DNA of 8,132 nt from Paenibacillaceae bacterium (GTDB lineage Bacteria > Bacillota > Bacilli > Paenibacillales > YIM-B00363). Where the stretch lies: positions 1 to 8,132 of the forward strand of contig JAGWXQ010000056.1 in assembly GCA_018969805.1 (NCBI GenBank), given 5' to 3'. This document shows positions 1 to 6,117 of the stretch, piece after piece (within the stretch, counting starts at the first letter, position 1; each line of letters starts with the position of its first letter). The notes beneath the pieces were generated by a model. That model had not been told where the DNA came from, did no database searches, and saw nothing but the letters and a program-made list of their open reading frames with translations. A program made the position numbers and the translations under genes.

Positions 1-2
1 TT

Positions 3-821
3 TTATCTCCGCAAATTGACAATCTCTTGGAGCACTTCGTCGGAAGTCGTAATAATTCGGGCATTCGATTGCAGTCCGCGTTGCGACACGATCATTTCTG
101 AAAATTCCGAAGTAAGTTCGACGTTGGACATTTCGAGCTGTCCGGCGACGATCGCCCCTGTGCCGATTTCTGCACTATTGGCTGGTGATACCGTAATTCC
201 TGCCAAATCCGCATTGACGTTGTAGCGGTACATATTGCCCCCGATGCGTTCGAGCCCACCCGGATTGGCGACTTTCACGATCCCAATTTGTAATCCGGTC
301 GGGGTGCTTGTGCCATCTGCCGATACAGCATTGATCGATCCGTCGAGTCCGATCGAAAACGACGACACTTCTGGTCCAAGAACGATATTTCCCCCACCGA
401 CTGCCTGCACGAACATCCCATCGCTTGTGACGAGCTGTCGATTGCCATCGAGCGTAAAGTTGCCCGCACGCGTAAGATACGGAATTTCTTGGTCTTCGCT
501 CGAACGAACCGCAAAAAACCCATCTCCATCGACACGCAAATCGGTTGATACGTTCGTCGTCATTGCGCTTCCTGGTGTGTGCAGCGTATCGATGCTTCCT
601 AAAGAAATACCAAGACCGATTTGCTTGGCGTTGACCCCCCCACGAACGCCTTCTACGGGTGCGCTAATTCCTGCAATCGTTTGGGTCAATATTTCTTTAA
701 ACATCCCGCGGCTCGTTTTGTATCCGACGGTGTTTACATTGGAAATGTTGTTTCCGATCACGTCGAGTTTTGTTTGAAACGCCCTCATGCCGGAAATGCC
801 TGAGTACAATGACCGCAACAT
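3..821 (-). CDS. flgE: Flagellar hook protein FlgE (FlgE/FlgG family; often annotated FlgG in Bacillota)
   Basis: This is the hook structural protein, exported by the flagellar type III system and polymerised under the FlgD cap. The 272-residue product starts MLRSLYSGISGMRAFQTKLD and carries the rod/hook N-terminal signature DVIGNNISNVNTVGYK (20-35), central LRVDGDGFFAV (95-105) and TRAGNFTLDGNRQLVTSDG (117-135), and the C-terminal rod/hook helix LEMSNVELTSEFSEMIVSQR (229-248) ending ITTSDEVLQEIVNLRR. It strongly resembles B. subtilis FlgE, which was formerly called FlgG because it is short and resembles the distal-rod protein; its position right after flgD supports the hook role. The start at 821 has AAAGGAGG with 8-nt spacing. 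TAA at 3-5 ends the gene, so it is complete. The FlgE/FlgG naming is the only real uncertainty. Confidence 0.95.
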   Translation of the reverse strand: MLRSLYSGISGMRAFQTKLDVIGNNISNVNTVGYKTSRGMFKEILTQTIAGISAPVEGVRGGVNAKQIGLGISLGSIDTLHTPGSAMTTNVSTDLRVDGDGFFAVRSSEDQEIPYLTRAGNFTLDGNRQLVTSDGMFVQAVGGGNIVLGPEVSSFSIGLDGSINAVSADGTSTPTGLQIGIVKVANPGGLERIGGNMYRYNVNADLAGITVSPANSAEIGTGAIVAGQLEMSNVELTSEFSEMIVSQRGLQSNARIITTSDEVLQEIVNLRR

Positions 822-829
822 CGCGCATC

Positions 830-837
830 CCTCCTTT
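830..837 (-). promoter_or_regulatory. Ribosome binding site of flgE
   Basis: AAAGGAGG in the gap between flgD and flgE, with 8-nt spacing to ATG at 821. It excludes the longer frame that runs back into flgD. Confidence 0.8.
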
Positions 838-849
838 GTGCATGATGGC

Positions 850-1257
850 TTACTTTGCTTGTACGCCAGAGATGACACTCAGTGGAACGATGTCTCCACC
901 GATGCGGGCGACGACATCCCCTTTGGGCGTGCGCTCCAGCGCATCGACGACACCTGTACGTGCACTACCTGCATCGTCGGTCCATGATACACGAACCCCG
1001 ATCCACTGCGGATCCATCGCTGCACTTTGTCGCAACGCGGACATGTCTTTGGTCAGCTGTGTCATCTGCTCGACGAGCGAAAACTGACTGAGCTGGGCGA
1101 TAAATTCTCTATTTTCCATCGGCTTTGTCGGGTCTTGATAGCGCAATTGTGCGGTCAACAGTTGCAAAAACTGATCTTTACCAAGTGATTCTCCGCCTGT
1201 TTTTCGTGCTGGTGCAGCATATGCGGGCCATGTCGGTGTGCGCGAAACGGTACTCAT
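850..1257 (-). CDS. flgD: Flagellar hook assembly (scaffold/cap) protein FlgD
   Basis: FlgD caps the growing hook and guides insertion of FlgE subunits; it is shed when the hook is complete. The product has 135 residues, similar to the short Bacillus form (about 140) and much shorter than the ~230-residue enteric FlgD. The conserved N-terminal export/capping region is clear: GKDQFLQLLTAQLRYQDPTK (26-45), PMENREFIAQLSQFSLVEQM (46-65). The remainder (WIGVRVSWTDDAGSARTG, then GDIVPLSVISGV) looks like the Tudor-like beta domain that follows it in the family; the Ig-like insert of enteric FlgD is absent, as expected for this lineage. The ATG at 1257 sits 8 nt after GGAG (AGAGGAG); a GTG at 1266 is in frame but less likely. 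Gaps are 19 nt to fliK and 28 nt to flgE. Confidence 0.95.
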   Translation of the reverse strand: MSTVSRTPTWPAYAAPARKTGGESLGKDQFLQLLTAQLRYQDPTKPMENREFIAQLSQFSLVEQMTQLTKDMSALRQSAAMDPQWIGVRVSWTDDAGSARTGVVDALERTPKGDVVARIGGDIVPLSVISGVQAK

Positions 1258-1276
1258 CGCATCCACTCCTCTCTCT

Positions 1277-2617
1277 TTATGCGATCGTACTAAATGACCC
1301 GTTGCGCCATTGTTGAACGGACGCACGAAGAGACGCGTCCCACTCATTGGCCACTTCTATTTCTGCATGTGTCCTTTCCTCGTTGTGGTGTTTGTGGCGC
1401 GAATGTCGTTGGTCAGACTGTTGCTGGGATTGCATCGTGTACGCACTGTTGTCGGCGACAATCATCCGCTCTACCGTCACCCCGTGCAGCGTCAGCTGCT
1501 GACGCAGTGAAGACAGCTGTCCTTCCAAAGCTTCTTTGGCATGTACGGATTCCGTCACAAACGTCGCCTGCAATGCACCCTGCTGCATGCTCAACTGCAC
1601 TTCTACATTTCCAAGATGTTCTGGAGAGAGTCGAATGACTGCTTGGGTCGCAATTTGGGGATTGTTTAATTGTGTGCGCAACACATCATCAAACGATGCC
1701 CATCCTGTAATCGGCACGTGCTCTGTTTTTACTGGAAGCACCATTGGCGGTGTTTCGACGCGCCCAGGAACAACGATTGGAAGTTGCTCGCTTGTCGGTT
1801 CTTCTTCTGCCACCACCATGTGCGCAATCGGCGCACCAAAGTGCAACGCCCCAAGCATGGTGTGCGCATTGGGCAGTGTCCGTTGTGCGAACGCAATCGT
1901 CCCACCCCCGAGCTCATTGAGCATTGCGCGGACGACTTCGGTTTTGCGCGCGGATGGATCCACCAATGGACCAATCGTCAGTCCATCTTGATCGGTAGTG
2001 CGCATTGCCTCCAGCGCATGTTTTTTCAGATCAACGACCTGCCGTTCGACGGACATTCGTTCGACGGCCAATCGTTCTACGGGCATTCGTTCTACGGGCA
2101 CAAGCACCGCTTCATCCCGCGCGACAACGTGTTGTCCCACCGCCACATCCATCGGTGTGCCCGCTTCCTGTGCACGTACGGGAAGCTGCTCCATCGCTTG
2201 CGGGATGGGCGCTGTGGTCATCAGGGGTGTTTCCTCCGGTAGGGCACCATCCAATACAGGCACCATTACTGCTGCAAGAGGAACCGTGACGCCCTCCACG
2301 TCGGAAACTTGTCGATCACTCGATTGTGCATCGTTATGCACGTACACCATCTGTGGCAGTACGGGCATCGCCGCCATCATCGTCCACGCATCGAACTGCT
2401 CCGTCGATTGCGCCAATATCGGCTCTATGATCGGTACGTTTTCCGGTTGCACCGCATGTTGCACGTCGATCAGCGATGCCGCATCGGAGCGCGCCTGCAC
2501 CAACGGCATCTGCTGCGCGAGCAACAACGAAAACGGGATCGCAATCGTCGGTACGTTCATCGGTTGTACGTCTCCAGCAGGGATCGTCAGCGGTGGACTT
2601 TGGATCGTCGTAATCAT
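1277..2617 (-). CDS. fliK: Flagellar hook-length control protein FliK
   Basis: FliK is exported during hook growth, measures hook length as a ruler and signals FlhB to switch export from hook to filament proteins. The 446-residue product has the typical two-part build: a long, poorly conserved N-terminal ruler region rich in Pro, Val, Met and Gln (about 1-300), and a C-terminal Flg_hook domain (about 310-390) with QAVIRLSPEHLGNVEVQLSM (325-344), LQATFVTE and LSSLRQQLTLHGVTVERMIV. After it comes a Gln/His/basic tail (QSQQQSDQRHSRHKHHNEER, 396-415), then a short end. A VERxx repeat lies at about 174-193. The start at 2617 follows GGGGAGGTGA (2624-2633), and an ATG fits. It begins 32 nt after ylxF and ends 19 nt before flgD. 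The N-terminal part would not be recognisable alone; the C-terminal domain and context make the call. Confidence 0.94.
   Translation of the reverse strand: MITTIQSPPLTIPAGDVQPMNVPTIAIPFSLLLAQQMPLVQARSDAASLIDVQHAVQPENVPIIEPILAQSTEQFDAWTMMAAMPVLPQMVYVHNDAQSSDRQVSDVEGVTVPLAAVMVPVLDGALPEETPLMTTAPIPQAMEQLPVRAQEAGTPMDVAVGQHVVARDEAVLVPVERMPVERLAVERMSVERQVVDLKKHALEAMRTTDQDGLTIGPLVDPSARKTEVVRAMLNELGGGTIAFAQRTLPNAHTMLGALHFGAPIAHMVVAEEEPTSEQLPIVVPGRVETPPMVLPVKTEHVPITGWASFDDVLRTQLNNPQIATQAVIRLSPEHLGNVEVQLSMQQGALQATFVTESVHAKEALEGQLSSLRQQLTLHGVTVERMIVADNSAYTMQSQQQSDQRHSRHKHHNEERTHAEIEVANEWDASLRASVQQWRNGSFSTIA
1489..1505. repeat. 17-bp perfect palindrome (odd centre) inside fliK
   Basis: GCGTCAGC, one central base, GCTGACGC. 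It lies in codons of the conserved C-terminal domain (SLRQQLTL) of fliK. No function can be read from it. Confidence 0.75.
2043..2102. repeat. Four tandem 15-bp units inside fliK
   Basis: On the plus strand the units start CGTTCGACGGACATT, CGTTCGACGGCCAAT, CGTTCTACGGGCATT and CGTTCTACGGGCACA. They are in frame with fliK and encode PVERM PVERL AVERM SVERQ-like pentapeptides (about residues 174-193). The units differ at a few bases, so this is a degenerate minisatellite within the ruler region. Confidence 0.9.
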
Positions 2618-2623
2618 CGTCAG

Positions 2624-2633
2624 TCACCTCCCC
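2624..2633 (-). promoter_or_regulatory. Ribosome binding site of fliK
   Basis: GGGGAGGTGA lies in the 32-nt gap after ylxF; from GGAGG to ATG at 2617 the spacing is 9 nt. It supports the chosen start. Confidence 0.75.
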
Positions 2634-2649
2634 TCGCCAATACATCGCA

Positions 2650-3525
2650 CTACAACGCGGCTGCGATCTTCGCAGTCGTGACACGATCTATATCGGCAAG
2701 TGCATCGAAAATTGCAGCACGTGGAGCCGCTTCGAGCGATAAAAATATTTGTTTGACTTTATTCATATCCGTTTGCGAGAGCTGAAGAAGGACATTTGCT
2801 GCCTTTTTTGGATCCATCTGGGCATACGTTTCACTAACCGATGCCGTCGTAGGGGAATCCCCTTGCGCCGCCAGCCGCTCTTGAAGTGCGGCAATTTGTC
2901 GCGTCTGGACAGGGACGACATCTTTGAGTTGCATCGTCGCTGCAGCTGCGATGTCCGCATCCATTTTTTCGAGGATCGCAACACGTTGCGCAGGTTTCAT
3001 GGCATCGAGCACGAGCACCCGTTCGCTTGACGTCAAACTTGATAAAATCGGCGCAGCTTTGCTCGGCGACATCGCCGCATACAATTGTGCAAGATCAGAA
3101 ATTTTTTGGTCGTACTCTTTTTGCTCCAGTGCTTTCTGTTTGTTGGCGTTTTGTGCTTGCGCAAGCTGTTGTTGGAGTTGTTCAATTTTTTTTGTTTGTT
3201 GTTCATTCGTTCTGGTCAAATCCGCAAGTGCTTTGTCTTTGATCGCCACGAGTTGTTCACTGCTCTTGTATTTTTTCATGAGTGCGTCAAGTTCATTTTC
3301 TTCCTGATCGGGTGTCGCTGTATGATTCGTTGGTGCTTTTGGAACGTATTGTTCGAGGAATGGAATGCGGCGCGCAACGTCTTGGATGGGGCGGAAGACG
3401 TCGTATCCAAAAAACGTAAGCAAAAAACCCGTCAACGTTGCCGCAAAAATAATCGGTATGGCGTAAAAAAACAACCTTGTCAGCAACCCATATGGGCGCT
3501 CATCTGCTTCATTGATCGCTTCCAT
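2650..3525 (-). CDS. ylxF: MotE/YlxF-family membrane-anchored flagellar protein with two MgtE-N-like repeats
   Basis: This occupies the place of B. subtilis ylxF, between fliJ and fliK. In other bacteria the related MotE has been linked to the motor as a chaperone of the stator protein MotC; the role of the Bacillota homologue is not well established. The 291-residue product has a short cytoplasmic N-terminus (MEAINEADERPYG), one transmembrane helix (about 14-40, FYAIPIIFAATLTGFLLTFFG), a long Gln/Lys/Glu-rich coiled coil (about 72-145), then two similar helical segments: 145-200 (LYAAMSPSKAAPILSSL) and 231-285 (TYAQMDPKKAANVLLQL), separated by a short charged helix. Both share Y-A-x-M-x-P-x-K-A-A-x-hydrophobic-L, the pattern of the MgtE intracellular N-domain, a fold also related to the FliG middle domain. 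Start at 3525: ATG behind a run of eight G followed by AGG, 3 nt away; no other start candidate is close. Family call is good, exact function open. Confidence 0.88.
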   Translation of the reverse strand: MEAINEADERPYGLLTRLFFYAIPIIFAATLTGFLLTFFGYDVFRPIQDVARRIPFLEQYVPKAPTNHTATPDQEENELDALMKKYKSSEQLVAIKDKALADLTRTNEQQTKKIEQLQQQLAQAQNANKQKALEQKEYDQKISDLAQLYAAMSPSKAAPILSSLTSSERVLVLDAMKPAQRVAILEKMDADIAAAATMQLKDVVPVQTRQIAALQERLAAQGDSPTTASVSETYAQMDPKKAANVLLQLSQTDMNKVKQIFLSLEAAPRAAIFDALADIDRVTTAKIAAAL

Positions 3526-3527
3526 CG

Positions 3528-3539
3528 TCCTCCCCCCCC
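3528..3539 (-). promoter_or_regulatory. Ribosome binding site of ylxF with a G8 run
   Basis: Between the fliJ stop and ATG at 3525, the minus strand reads eight G in a row (3532-3539) followed by AGGACG and the ATG. GGAGG is only 3 nt from the ATG, but the G run offers additional pairing registers further upstream. The length of such a run can vary by slippage and would shift the pairing distance. Confidence 0.6.
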
Positions 3540-3541
3540 AT

Positions 3542-3970
3542 CTAGCGTTGCTTGTTGCGCCTTGTCTGCGCACGTTCATCCAATTCCGTCTGTTCTTGTG
3601 CGCGCATTTCGTGTACGTATTGCTCCATCGCACGTTGTTTGGCACGTTCCCACAGTTTGTGATCTGCCGATTTCTCGGTCAGCTGTTCGCGTTGGGCATC
3701 GAATGCGCGGATCGCCGCATCGTACGCACGCTGCGCATGCTGGAGCTGCTGGACATAATACGTCCGCGATGCGTCGTATTCACGCCATGCAGCGACGGAA
3801 TCGTGCTCTGGAAGTTCGGTGTCTTTGGCGCATTGCTCCGTCCATTCCATGACGCGCGCTTGTGCCTCCAGGACGCGCTGCATCGCTTGGGCGAGCGATT
3901 TTTGGGCTTCTTTCTTTTCGTTCGCTGTACGATCAAGCACCGCTTGCAAGGGGAAACGAAACCGTTTCAT
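3542..3970 (-). CDS. fliJ: Flagellar export chaperone/ATPase-stalk protein FliJ
   Basis: FliJ is a small antiparallel coiled-coil protein that inserts into the FliI hexamer like the F1 gamma subunit, connects it to FlhA and escorts chaperones. The product has 142 residues, close to the family's ~147. It opens with MKRFRFPLQAVLDRTANEKK, a typical FliJ beginning (aromatic/basic start, then a heptad-rich helix), and is almost wholly charged, Gln/Ala-rich helix with no membrane segment. The start at 3970 is preceded by AAGGGGGGTGA, a good if G-rich ribosome binding site; an in-frame GTG two codons upstream (3976) lies inside that site and is unlikely. The gene lies 30 nt after fliI and 16 nt before the next gene. 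Sequence alone is weakly diagnostic for FliJ, but start motif, size and position directly after fliI agree. Confidence 0.93.
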   Translation of the reverse strand: MKRFRFPLQAVLDRTANEKKEAQKSLAQAMQRVLEAQARVMEWTEQCAKDTELPEHDSVAAWREYDASRTYYVQQLQHAQRAYDAAIRAFDAQREQLTEKSADHKLWERAKQRAMEQYVHEMRAQEQTELDERAQTRRNKQR

Positions 3971-4000
3971 AGTCACCCCCCTTAAGAATACAAGAGCGCG

Positions 4001-5326
4001 TTATGCACTGCGCATCCCGACAGCAACCGCAAGCGATTCGCGCATTTGTTCAAACGATGTGTGCTCATCGATCGATTGCTGTGCAAACCGCATCATGTGG
4101 GGGTACAGCCGCATCGATTCATCAATACGGGGGTCTGTTCCTTTTTTGTACGCCCCCATCGTGATCAAATCTTCTGCATCGCGATACGTCGCCAGCAGCT
4201 GCCGATACGTCTTGGCGTACTGTTGGTGGTCGGGGGGCACGAGCTCGTGCATTAAGCGCGACACACTCGAGAGTACATCGATCGCGGGAAAATGCCCGCG
4301 ATGCGCCAACGCCCGATCCAGCACGATGTGTCCATCGACGATGCCCCGTACTGTGTCCGCGATCGGCTCATTCATGTCGTCTCCATCGACGAGGACGGTA
4401 TAAAATGCGGTCATGGATCCGGTATGGCTTGTACCTGCACGTTCAAGCAACTTCGGCATCGTGGCAAACACCGATGGAGGATACCCGCGCGTCGCAGGCG
4501 GTTCTCCGATCGCAAGCCCGACATCGCGCATCGCCTGCGCATACCGTGTCAGCGAATCCATCATGAGCAACACAGAATACCCACAATCCCGAAAATATTC
4601 CGCAATTGCGGTCGCGACAGAAGCTCCTTTCATGCGAATCAGCGGATGCTGGTCACTCGTCGCAACGACGACGACGGAGCGCGCCAACCCTTCCCGTCCG
4701 AGGTCCCGTTCGATAAAGTCGCGCACTTCCCGGCCACGTTCGCCGATCAGCCCGATCACATTGATGTCCGTTTGGGCGTATTTCGCGATCATGCCGAGCA
4801 ACGTCGATTTTCCTACACCCGATCCTGCAAAAATACCAACGCGCTGCCCCCGCCCGATCGTCAACAACCCATCGATTGCGCGGACACCTATAGGAAGGAT
4901 CGTGTCCACGCGCGGACGCGTCAGTGGGTGCGGTGGGTTCCTATGCACGCTGCGCGACTGAAGTGGCGTATCCCACGGTACTCCGTCTAAGCGATGCCCA
5001 AATGCATCGAGCACGTGTCCCCGCAGCGCTTCCCCGACACCGATGCGCAGCGGATGCCGTGTCGCCATAACGACACTGCCCGGCCCGATTCCCTCAACGT
5101 CCCCGAGTGGCATGATGACGGTATGCGTATCGGTAAACCCGACGACTTCGGCCGCGACGCGCCCTCCATCGCTGCGGTGGATCGTACATACGTGCCCAAG
5201 TTGGGCACCTAGACCGACGCACTGCATCGTCAAACCGATCGACTGCGTAATCGTACCGTGACGCAATACGGTGTCCGTACGCCCGATCGTGTCTGTCCAT
5301 CGCGCAACATCAATGATCGGGGGCAT
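4001..5326 (-). CDS. fliI: Flagellum-specific export ATPase FliI
   Basis: FliI hydrolyses ATP to prepare export substrates and their chaperones for the flagellar type III gate; it is a relative of the F1 ATPase beta subunit and works as a hexamer with FliH and FliJ. With the start at 5326 the product has 441 residues, normal for the family. Visible motifs: beta-barrel N-terminal domain (about 15-90), conserved LPIGVRAIDGLLTIGRGQR entry (144-162), Walker A GSGVGKST (168-175), catalytic-Glu region GERGRE (195-200, E196), Walker B SVLLMMDSLTRYAQAMRD (251-268, D257), GEPPATRGYPPSVF (274-287), and GHFPAIDVLSSVSRLM (344-359). The C-terminal helical domain begins about 375. Start: two in-frame ATGs lie behind GGAGG (5336-5340), at 5332 (3 nt away) and 5326 (9 nt away). 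I chose 5326 for spacing, but ylxF in this operon appears to use the 3-nt arrangement, so 5332 (443 residues) is possible. All catalytic residues are present. Confidence 0.97.
   Translation of the reverse strand: MPPIIDVARWTDTIGRTDTVLRHGTITQSIGLTMQCVGLGAQLGHVCTIHRSDGGRVAAEVVGFTDTHTVIMPLGDVEGIGPGSVVMATRHPLRIGVGEALRGHVLDAFGHRLDGVPWDTPLQSRSVHRNPPHPLTRPRVDTILPIGVRAIDGLLTIGRGQRVGIFAGSGVGKSTLLGMIAKYAQTDINVIGLIGERGREVRDFIERDLGREGLARSVVVVATSDQHPLIRMKGASVATAIAEYFRDCGYSVLLMMDSLTRYAQAMRDVGLAIGEPPATRGYPPSVFATMPKLLERAGTSHTGSMTAFYTVLVDGDDMNEPIADTVRGIVDGHIVLDRALAHRGHFPAIDVLSSVSRLMHELVPPDHQQYAKTYRQLLATYRDAEDLITMGAYKKGTDPRIDESMRLYPHMMRFAQQSIDEHTSFEQMRESLAVAVGMRSA
4281..4302. repeat. Perfect inverted repeat (8-bp GC-rich stem, 6-nt loop) inside fliI
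   Basis: Plus strand ATCGCGGG, six bases, then CCCGCGAT. It sits on the codons of the conserved GHFPAID motif. No T run follows on either side, so it does not look like an intrinsic terminator. Confidence 0.75.
5192..5208. repeat. 17-bp perfect palindrome (odd centre) inside fliI
   Basis: GTGCCCAA, one central base, TTGGGCAC. It lies in the N-terminal beta-barrel codons of fliI. No function can be read from it. Confidence 0.75.
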
Positions 5327-6101
5327 GGGCATCGTCCTCCTGCGCGAGACATGCGAGCACTTCGCGCACTGCTTGCAGCTGGGGTCCAATCGATGCATCG
5401 ATCATCCCCTGCGCCGTATGGATTGTGCACCCATCCAGAGCGAGCGCAGCATCGGGTTCGATCAACACGGTCGGTGGGAGCGTGCTTCGCTGCGCACGTA
5501 CGGCCGCAAACGCGTCAGGATGCACGCGCAGCGTAATCGGCTCCTGTACGGTCGCAAGCACTTCTTCAATAATGGGATGCATCCACAGCCTGTCTTCGGC
5601 ACATTTTCGGCGTATGATTTTGCTGGCGATCGCCATCGCCAACGCTGCGATCGCTTCCCGCGCTTCTTGCAGTGCGTGCATGCGGACGGTGTGGGCTTCG
5701 CGCAATATCGCTTGTGCGGACGCAATCAATGATTGTTGCTGCGCCATCGTCTCATGGAATGCATCCGCATACGCTTGTTCGTACGCATCTTTGCGCGCAC
5801 GTTCCCCCACTTCTGTACGTACGTCTTCGTCTTCTTTTCGCTTCTGTTCCCACCATTCGCGGATTTGATTCGTCGCCACTTGCAGCATCGCTTGCTTCTC
5901 ACCGACGATGACGCGCAGCTGCTCTTCAGCAACCATCTTTGCTTGGGCGATGATGCGTTCTGCCTCGGCATGCTGCGCTACCAGATCGATGTCCTGCAGC
6001 GGAGGATCGTGGCCTGAAGACTGCCGGGCATCCTCGTGGTGCGCGATTGGGACGCGATGTCCTTCGTCTACGACGGAATAATGTTTAATGACTCCCCCCA
6101 T
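5310..6101 (-). CDS. fliH: Flagellar export apparatus protein FliH (ATPase regulator/stalk)
   Basis: FliH binds the ATPase FliI, restrains it and links it to the C-ring and export gate. The product has 263 residues. Most of residues 40-150 is charged, Ala/Gln/Glu-rich coiled coil, followed by a V-type ATPase subunit E-like C-terminal domain (about 150-250: ALAMAIASKIIRR, ITLRVHPDAFAAV, and GCTIHTAQGMIDASIGPQL, the family signature near the C-terminus). The start at 6101 (MGGVIKHYSV) is set by a near-perfect AAAGGAGGTG at 6108-6117, 6 nt upstream; the open frame runs further upstream into fliG but without such a site. Codons 2-3 form a G6 run with the ATG. The 3' end overlaps fliI by 17 nt, which suggests translational coupling of the regulator with its enzyme. 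FliH sequences diverge strongly, so identification rests on both the C-terminal signature and the position between fliG and fliI. Confidence 0.95.
   Translation of the reverse strand: MGGVIKHYSVVDEGHRVPIAHHEDARQSSGHDPPLQDIDLVAQHAEAERIIAQAKMVAEEQLRVIVGEKQAMLQVATNQIREWWEQKRKEDEDVRTEVGERARKDAYEQAYADAFHETMAQQQSLIASAQAILREAHTVRMHALQEAREAIAALAMAIASKIIRRKCAEDRLWMHPIIEEVLATVQEPITLRVHPDAFAAVRAQRSTLPPTVLIEPDAALALDGCTIHTAQGMIDASIGPQLQAVREVLACLAQEDDAHAPDH
5336..5340 (-). promoter_or_regulatory. Ribosome binding site of fliI, inside the fliH 3' end, with two possible ATG starts
   Basis: GGAGG is followed by ATG at 5332 (3 nt spacing) and ATG at 5326 (9 nt spacing), both in the fliI frame. The site lies within fliH codons, so fliI translation may depend on ribosomes finishing fliH. 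Confidence 0.7.
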
Positions 6102-6107
6102 CGCCCA

Positions 6108-6117
6108 CACCTCCTTT
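6108..6117 (-). promoter_or_regulatory. Strong ribosome binding site of fliH
   Basis: AAAGGAGGTG on the minus strand is near-complementary to the 16S 3' end of Bacilli. It ends 6 nt before ATG at 6101, falls between the fliG stop and fliH start, and fixes the fliH start against the longer open frame. Confidence 0.85.

Noticed and set aside
235..777. 180-codon open frame on the plus strand opposite flgE
   Set aside because: It is antisense to a clearly conserved hook gene, with a Pro/Ser/Thr-rich product and no supporting start site.
1998..2681. 227-codon open frame on the plus strand opposite fliK
   Set aside because: The product is a Ser/Thr/Cys/Arg-rich string typical of an antisense shadow, without a ribosome binding site or known motif; the repeats in it mirror the fliK minisatellite.
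2650..3525. Mg2+ transporter MgtE fragment
   Set aside because: The MgtE-like segments are only the N-domain type; there is no transporter membrane domain or CBS pair, and location between fliJ and fliK fits YlxF/MotE.
3085..3852. 255-codon open frame on the plus strand opposite ylxF and fliJ
   Set aside because: It is antisense to two well-supported genes, its product is Cys/Phe/Arg-rich with no recognisable domain, and it crosses two gene boundaries.
4281..4302. Possible intrinsic terminator in fliI
   Set aside because: The hairpin has no following T run on either strand and lies in the middle of a gene.
4292..4990. 232-codon open frame on the plus strand opposite fliI
   Set aside because: It is antisense to highly conserved ATPase codons; its Arg/His-rich composition is that of a shadow frame.
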